From: Enterobacteriaceae endosymbiont of Plateumaris sericea
Lineage (GTDB): Bacteria > Pseudomonadota > Gammaproteobacteria > Enterobacterales > Enterobacteriaceae
Reading direction: 5' to 3'
DNA length: 34,411 nucleotides
Assembly (NCBI RefSeq): GCF_012562605.1
Contig: NZ_CP046224.1
Coordinates: 2,314-36,724 of the forward strand
How positions within the stretch are numbered: the stretch's first letter is position 1; the number at the start of each line of letters is the position of its first letter. Position numbers and translations under genes: made by a program. The notes under the pieces are model-generated. The model had not been told where the DNA came from. It did not search any database and saw nothing but the letters and a program-made list of their open reading frames with translations. Positions 30,487 to 34,411 of the stretch are shown here, in pieces.

Positions 30487-33126
30487 ATGGAAAAGACAAC
30501 CAATGAAATTAGTAAAATTTTTCTAAATTTTTTTTATAACAAAAAACATATTATAATGGATGGAAGTTCATTAATACCATACAATGACTCATCATTATTA
30601 TTTACAAATGCAGGAATGAATCAATTTAAAGAATATTTTTTAGGATATAAAAAATCTAATTATTCACGTATAGTTACAATTCAAAAATGTATACGTATTG
30701 GAGGGAAACACAATGATTTAGAAAATGTTGGTTTTACCAATAGACATCATACATTTTTTGAAATGTTAGGTAATTTTAGTTTTGGAGATTATTTTAAAAA
30801 AGAAGCAATATATTATGCATGGGAATTATTAACAGATTCTAAATGGTTCAATTTAAATAAAAATAAAATATTTGTTACCGTATATTATACAGATAAAGAA
30901 ACTTATAATATATGGAATAAAGATATAGGTATCTTAAAAAAGAATATTTTATTAATCGGAGATAAAAATAATATTCTTTATAATTCTGATAATTTTTGGC
31001 AAATGGATAGTACTGGGCCTTGTGGACCTTCTACTGAAATTTTTTATGATTTAGGTAATCATTTATCTGGTAATATTTTAAATAATCCTGGAAATCGTTT
31101 TATTGAAATATGGAATATTGTATTTATACAATTTAATAAAACTTCATATGGAAAATTAATTCCATTACCTATAAAATCAGTTGATACGGGTATGGGATTA
31201 GAACGTATTAGTTCAGTTTTACAAGGACTTGATTCTAATTATAAACTAAATATATTTAAAAAATTAATTCAATATATAGCTAAAATTACTAATACAAAAA
31301 ATTTAGAAAATAATTCATTAAAAGTAATAGCAGATCATATTAGATCTACTGTTTATTTAATATATGAAGGAATATTACCTAGTAATGAAAATAGAGGATA
31401 TGCATTAAGACGTATTATGAGAAGAGCTATAAATCATGGAAAAATATTAGGACAAAATAAACCTTTTTTTTATAAGTTAGTTAAAAAATTTATAGAAAAT
31501 ATTAATATTAATACTGAAATAATAAAATTAAATAAAAAATGTGATTTTATTGAAAATGTAATACAAAAAGAAGAAGAAAATTTTGAAATTATTTTAAAAA
31601 AAGGAACAATCTTATTAAATAAAGAAATTAAAAAATTAAAAACAAATATTTTAAATGGAAAAAAAATATTTTATTTATATGATACTTTCGGAGTATCAAT
31701 AGATTTAATAAAAAATATATGTAAAAAAAAAAATATTGATATAAATCAAAAAGAATTTGAAAACTGTATGAATATACAACGTAATCTTGCTAGACAACAT
31801 AGTTTATTTAAAAACACTCAAAATTTATTTTATATAAATAAAAAATCAAATTTTGATGGATATGATAAATATCAAACTGATAGTTGTATATTAGATATAT
31901 ATGTAAATAATAAATTAGTACATAAAATTAATAAAGGAAATAAAGGAGTAATAATATTAAATACCACACCATTTTTTGGTGAATCAGGAGGACAAATAGG
32001 TGATACAGGATTTTTAAAAAAAGATCAAAATAATTTTTTTCAAGTTTATGATACACAAATTAATGGAGATTTAATTCTTCATATAGGCGAAATGATTGAA
32101 GGTACATTAGAAATAAATAATCATATAAAAGCACAAATAAATATTAAACATAGATTAAATATTAGTAGAAATCATTCAGTAACACATTTATTACATGCTT
32201 GTTTACGTAAAATATTAGGAAATTATATACAACAAAAAGGATCTTATATTACAGATACTTATTTACGTTTTGATTTTTCTTATTTAAAAAATCTTGAATT
32301 ACCAATTATATTACAAATAGAAAAAATGATAAATAATTATATATTTGATAGTATACCTATTAAAACATATATAATTGATAAAAATATAGCAAAAAAAGAT
32401 GAAAATATAATATCATTATTTAATGAAAAATATAATGATATTGTTAGAATTATAGAAATAGAAAATATTTCTAAAGAATTCTGTGGAGGTACTCATATAT
32501 TAAATACTCATCAAATTGGTTTTTTTATAATTAAAAAATTTAGTAATATATCACATGGTATTAAAAGAATACATGCAATTACTCATGATTATTCTTTACA
32601 ATATATACAAAAACAAAACGAAAAATTAAAATTAATTTCTAATATTTTAAAAACAAATGAAATTAATTTGGTTGAAAAAATTTTAATATATAAAAATAAA
32701 AATAACATTTTAAAAAAATCTTTAAAAAACTTAGAACAATATTTTCTTAATAAAGAAAGTCAAATTTTATTTGATAAAAGTATTTTTTTACAAAATATAA
32801 ATTTTATAATAAGTAATATTTATAATTTTCACCCTAAATTATTTCATTTTATTTTAAAAATTTTAATTAGTAAAATAAATAAATTTATTATAATATTATC
32901 TACTAAATGGGAAAATAATTTTTATTTAATAATAAAAATTTCTAAAAATTTATCTAAAGAAATTAATGTTATTGAAATTATTAATAAATTTTATGATAAA
33001 AAATATTGTAAAGTTGGTGGATGTGTTACTATAGCACAAGTAAATTGTAGTTTTAATCAAGAACAATTTTTTTTATTTTTAAATAAAATTAAATTATTTT
33101 TTTTAAAATTATATAAAAAAAATTAA
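30487..33126 (+). CDS. alaS: Alanyl-tRNA synthetase
   Basis: AlaS charges tRNA-Ala and hydrolyses mischarged Ser/Gly-tRNA. The 879 aa cover the full E. coli length (876). The class II core is at the N-terminus (LFTNAGMNQFKEYFLG, IGGKHNDLENVGFTNRHHTFFEMLGNFSFGDYF by parts). The tRNA-recognition region follows (about 200-450, DHIRSTVYLI). The editing site is HSVTHLLH (first His at residue 563) with CGGTH (Cys666, His670). The C-Ala domain is present but degraded: the E. coli GGGRPDMAQAGG segment reads VGGCVTIAQVN near residue 842. A run of 11 A at 31723-31733 lies in frame. AAAGG precedes the start. The recA-alaS-csrA order is ancestral. Confidence 0.97.
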   Translation: MEKTTNEISKIFLNFFYNKKHIIMDGSSLIPYNDSSLLFTNAGMNQFKEYFLGYKKSNYSRIVTIQKCIRIGGKHNDLENVGFTNRHHTFFEMLGNFSFGDYFKKEAIYYAWELLTDSKWFNLNKNKIFVTVYYTDKETYNIWNKDIGILKKNILLIGDKNNILYNSDNFWQMDSTGPCGPSTEIFYDLGNHLSGNILNNPGNRFIEIWNIVFIQFNKTSYGKLIPLPIKSVDTGMGLERISSVLQGLDSNYKLNIFKKLIQYIAKITNTKNLENNSLKVIADHIRSTVYLIYEGILPSNENRGYALRRIMRRAINHGKILGQNKPFFYKLVKKFIENININTEIIKLNKKCDFIENVIQKEEENFEIILKKGTILLNKEIKKLKTNILNGKKIFYLYDTFGVSIDLIKNICKKKNIDINQKEFENCMNIQRNLARQHSLFKNTQNLFYINKKSNFDGYDKYQTDSCILDIYVNNKLVHKINKGNKGVIILNTTPFFGESGGQIGDTGFLKKDQNNFFQVYDTQINGDLILHIGEMIEGTLEINNHIKAQINIKHRLNISRNHSVTHLLHACLRKILGNYIQQKGSYITDTYLRFDFSYLKNLELPIILQIEKMINNYIFDSIPIKTYIIDKNIAKKDENIISLFNEKYNDIVRIIEIENISKEFCGGTHILNTHQIGFFIIKKFSNISHGIKRIHAITHDYSLQYIQKQNEKLKLISNILKTNEINLVEKILIYKNKNNILKKSLKNLEQYFLNKESQILFDKSIFLQNINFIISNIYNFHPKLFHFILKILISKINKFIIILSTKWENNFYLIIKISKNLSKEINVIEIINKFYDKKYCKVGGCVTIAQVNCSFNQEQFFLFLNKIKLFFLKLYKKN

Positions 33127-33228
33127 TATTTAATATATTATTAATAAATTTATAAGGTTATATGTTTAATTTTTATTAGTTTCTATTAAAATATTAATTA
33201 ATTCTAATTTTTATTTTTTATTTCTTTT

Positions 33229-33241
33229 AAGGAGAAAAGGA
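33229..33241 (+). promoter_or_regulatory. csrA ribosome-binding site with two GGA motifs
   Basis: AAGGAG at 33229-33234 is the strongest Shine-Dalgarno sequence in the window, 6 nt before the csrA ATG. A second GGA overlaps the first base of the start codon (33239-33241). CsrA is known in E. coli to repress its own translation by binding GGA motifs in its leader, and this pair could serve that role, though ribosome binding alone would explain the first. Confidence 0.5.
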
Positions 33242-33426
33242 TGCTTATTCTTACTCGCCGAGTAGGCGAAACACTTATGATAGGTGATGATGTTATGGTA
33301 ACAGTATTAGGAATTAAAGGAAATCAAGTACGAATTGGTGTTAATGCTCCTAGAGAAATAGCTGTTCATCGTGAAGAAATTTATCAACGCATTCAAGCAG
33401 AAAAAAATCAGCAAACGATTTGCTAA
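33241..33426 (+). CDS. csrA: Carbon storage regulator CsrA
   Basis: CsrA is a small dimeric RNA-binding protein that controls translation and stability of target mRNAs. The 61 aa have the same length as E. coli CsrA and differ at only about a dozen positions. The N-terminal [17 protein letters not shown] (with Leu4 and Arg6 of the RNA-binding face), [17 protein letters not shown] and [14 protein letters not shown] (with Arg44) are intact. Its codons, such as CTC, CGC and GGC, are visibly richer in G+C than those of neighbours. It lies between alaS and tRNA-Ser(GCU), as in E. coli. Confidence 0.98.
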   Translation: MLILTRRVGETLMIGDDVMVTVLGIKGNQVRIGVNAPREIAVHREEIYQRIQAEKNQQTIC

Positions 33427-33470
33427 AATAAATAAAGTAATTTTATATAAACAATTTTTAAATAATTAAT

Positions 33471-33497
33471 TTGACTTATTTTTTTATAAAATATAAT
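33471..33497 (+). promoter_or_regulatory. Candidate promoter of the tRNA-Ser/tRNA-Arg unit
   Basis: TTGACT (33471-33476) is followed by TATAAT at 33492-33497 (15-bp spacer), with a second TATAAT at 33497-33502 (20-bp spacer). RNA would start a few bases before tRNA-Ser at 33512. The same TTGACT -35 precedes the tRNA-Val/Lys unit. Neither spacer is the ideal 17 bp. Confidence 0.45.
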
Positions 33498-33511
33498 ATA
33501 ATTTTTATAAT

Positions 33512-33598
33512 GGTGAGATGGCCGAGTGGTTGAAGGCGCACCCCTGCTAAGGGTGTATGTGGTATTCTACATCGAGGGTTCGAATCTCTCTCTCACCG
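33512..33598 (+). tRNA. serV: tRNA-Ser(GCU)
   Basis: This is a class II tRNA with a long variable arm. The acceptor GGTGAGA pairs with TCTCACC, with discriminator G; the anticodon loop CTGCTAA gives anticodon GCU, and the T-loop is TTCGAATC. CCA is not encoded. The position after csrA and before tRNA-Arg(ACG) matches E. coli serV-argV. Confidence 0.97.
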
Positions 33599-33605
33599 AA
33601 AAGAA

Positions 33606-33678
33606 GCATCCGTAGCTTAGTGGATAGAGTACTCGGCTACGAACCGAGCGGTCGGAGGTTCGAATCCTCCCGGATGCA
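33606..33678 (+). tRNA. argV: tRNA-Arg(ACG)
   Basis: The acceptor GCATCCG pairs with CGGATGC, with discriminator A. The anticodon loop CTACGAA gives anticodon ACG (read as ICG after A34 deamination by TadA), and the T-loop is TTCGAATC. It follows tRNA-Ser(GCU) by 7 bp and is surely co-transcribed. E. coli has four tandem copies here (argV, Y, Z, Q); one remains. Confidence 0.97.
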
Positions 33679-33737
33679 ATAATTTATTAATATTTTAAAA
33701 TATATTTCTTTTATTAAAAATAATAAAAATTATTTGA

Positions 33738-34411
33738 TTATTTAATATAATCATTATATTTTTTTCTTAAAATTTTTGTTGCTTGTACCATATTATGTAA
33801 ACTTTTTATTACTTCTTCCCATGTTCTTGTTTTTAATCCACAATCAGGATTTACCCAAAGTTTTTGAAAAGAAATATTTTTTAATGCCTCTGTTAAAAAT
33901 AATTTAATATTATTTATAGATGGTATATTAGGTGAATGTATATCATATACTCCTAATCCTAATTCATTTAAATAATTTAATTTTTTAAATAATTTTATTA
34001 AATTAGTACCGGAACGAGATGTTTCAATACTGATAACATCAGCATCTAAATTTATTATAGAATGCATAATATCTTTAAATTCAGAGTAACACATATGAGT
34101 ATGAATTTGTGTTGTATCTTTTGTCGATGATATCGTTAAATGAAAAGATTCTATTGCCCAATTTAAATATTCATTCCATTCAGATTTTTTTAAAGGTAAT
34201 CCTTCTCTTAAAGCAGGTTCATCTATTTGTATAATTTTAATATTTACTTTTTCTAAATCATATATTTCTTCTTTTAAAGCTAATGCAATTTGCTTAGTAA
34301 TTTCTATAGGTGAAATATCATTTCTAGGAAATGACCAAAGTAACATTGTTATAGGACCTGTTAACATTCCTTTAACTATTTTTTTTGTTAATGACTGTGC
34401 ATATTGAGACC
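33738..34411 (-). CDS. metE: Cobalamin-independent methionine synthase MetE (3' part, runs off the window)
   Basis: MetE transfers the methyl group of 5-methyltetrahydrofolate triglutamate to homocysteine in the cytoplasm, the last step of methionine synthesis. Only the C-terminal 223 residues or so are in the window (E. coli MetE is 753 aa). The frame remains open to the right edge and reads YAQSL before the internal [10 protein letters not shown], so the ATG at 34367 is not the start. The catalytic zinc site is intact (THMC and the Cys of [11 protein letters not shown]), as are [22 protein letters not shown] and [12 protein letters not shown]. MetE needs no cobalamin. MetB, an earlier enzyme of the pathway, is encoded at 11368-12531. 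Confidence 0.96.
   Translation of the reverse strand, partial: SQYAQSLTKKIVKGMLTGPITMLLWSFPRNDISPIEITKQIALALKEEIYDLEKVNIKIIQIDEPALREGLPLKKSEWNEYLNWAIESFHLTISSTKDTTQIHTHMCYSEFKDIMHSIINLDADVISIETSRSGTNLIKLFKKLNYLNELGLGVYDIHSPNIPSINNIKLFLTEALKNISFQKLWVNPDCGLKTRTWEEVIKSLHNMVQATKILRKKYNDYIK

Overview
The window is a chromosomal segment of a strongly AT-rich, reduced gammaproteobacterial genome, most likely an obligate insect endosymbiont derived from Enterobacterales. Every protein that can be named is a close relative of an E. coli/Erwinia/Yersinia protein. Intergenic DNA is almost pure A/T, coding DNA favours A/T-ending codons and lysine, asparagine and isoleucine, and ancestral operons survive as shortened blocks with internal genes deleted. 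No phage, insertion sequence, CRISPR array or obviously foreign gene is visible. The species cannot be fixed from the sequence alone.

Layout. (1) 1-4225: a 23S-5S rRNA pair followed 30 nt later by murB, which is the rrnB-murB junction of enterobacteria. (2) 4348-8810: aroQ (minus), mreB-mreC, tldD and tusE; mreD and the genes that normally separate mreC from tldD are gone. (3) 8861-12859: tRNA-Ser(UGA), rsmI, the RNase P RNA gene rnpB, folD, tRNA-Arg(UCU), metB, tRNA-Lys and tRNA-Val. (4) 13007-16076: gltX, hspQ and alr. (5) 16197-21432: a complete gsiABCD-type glutathione ABC importer. (6) 21445-29268: metG, ydjM, rnb, ssb, rpoH, ftsY (all minus), rsmD (plus) and tusA (minus). (7) 29414-34411: recA, alaS, csrA, tRNA-Ser(GCU), tRNA-Arg(ACG) and the 3' end of metE, which runs off the right edge.

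Functional themes. Most genes serve information processing: rRNA, tRNAs, RNase P, GltX, MetG, AlaS, RNase II, RsmI, RsmD, SSB, RecA, FtsY, RpoH and CsrA. Wall synthesis and shape are covered by MurB, Alr, MreB and MreC. The less expected thread is sulfur: a glutathione importer, cystathionine gamma-synthase (MetB), cobalamin-independent methionine synthase (MetE) and the sulfur-relay proteins TusA and TusE. I infer that host glutathione may be an important sulfur source for methionine and tRNA thiolation, which the rest of the genome could test. HspQ and YdjM are also uncommon survivors in so reduced a genome.

No stretch longer than 300 bases lacks a gene. The longest gap is 6832-7046 between mreC and tldD.
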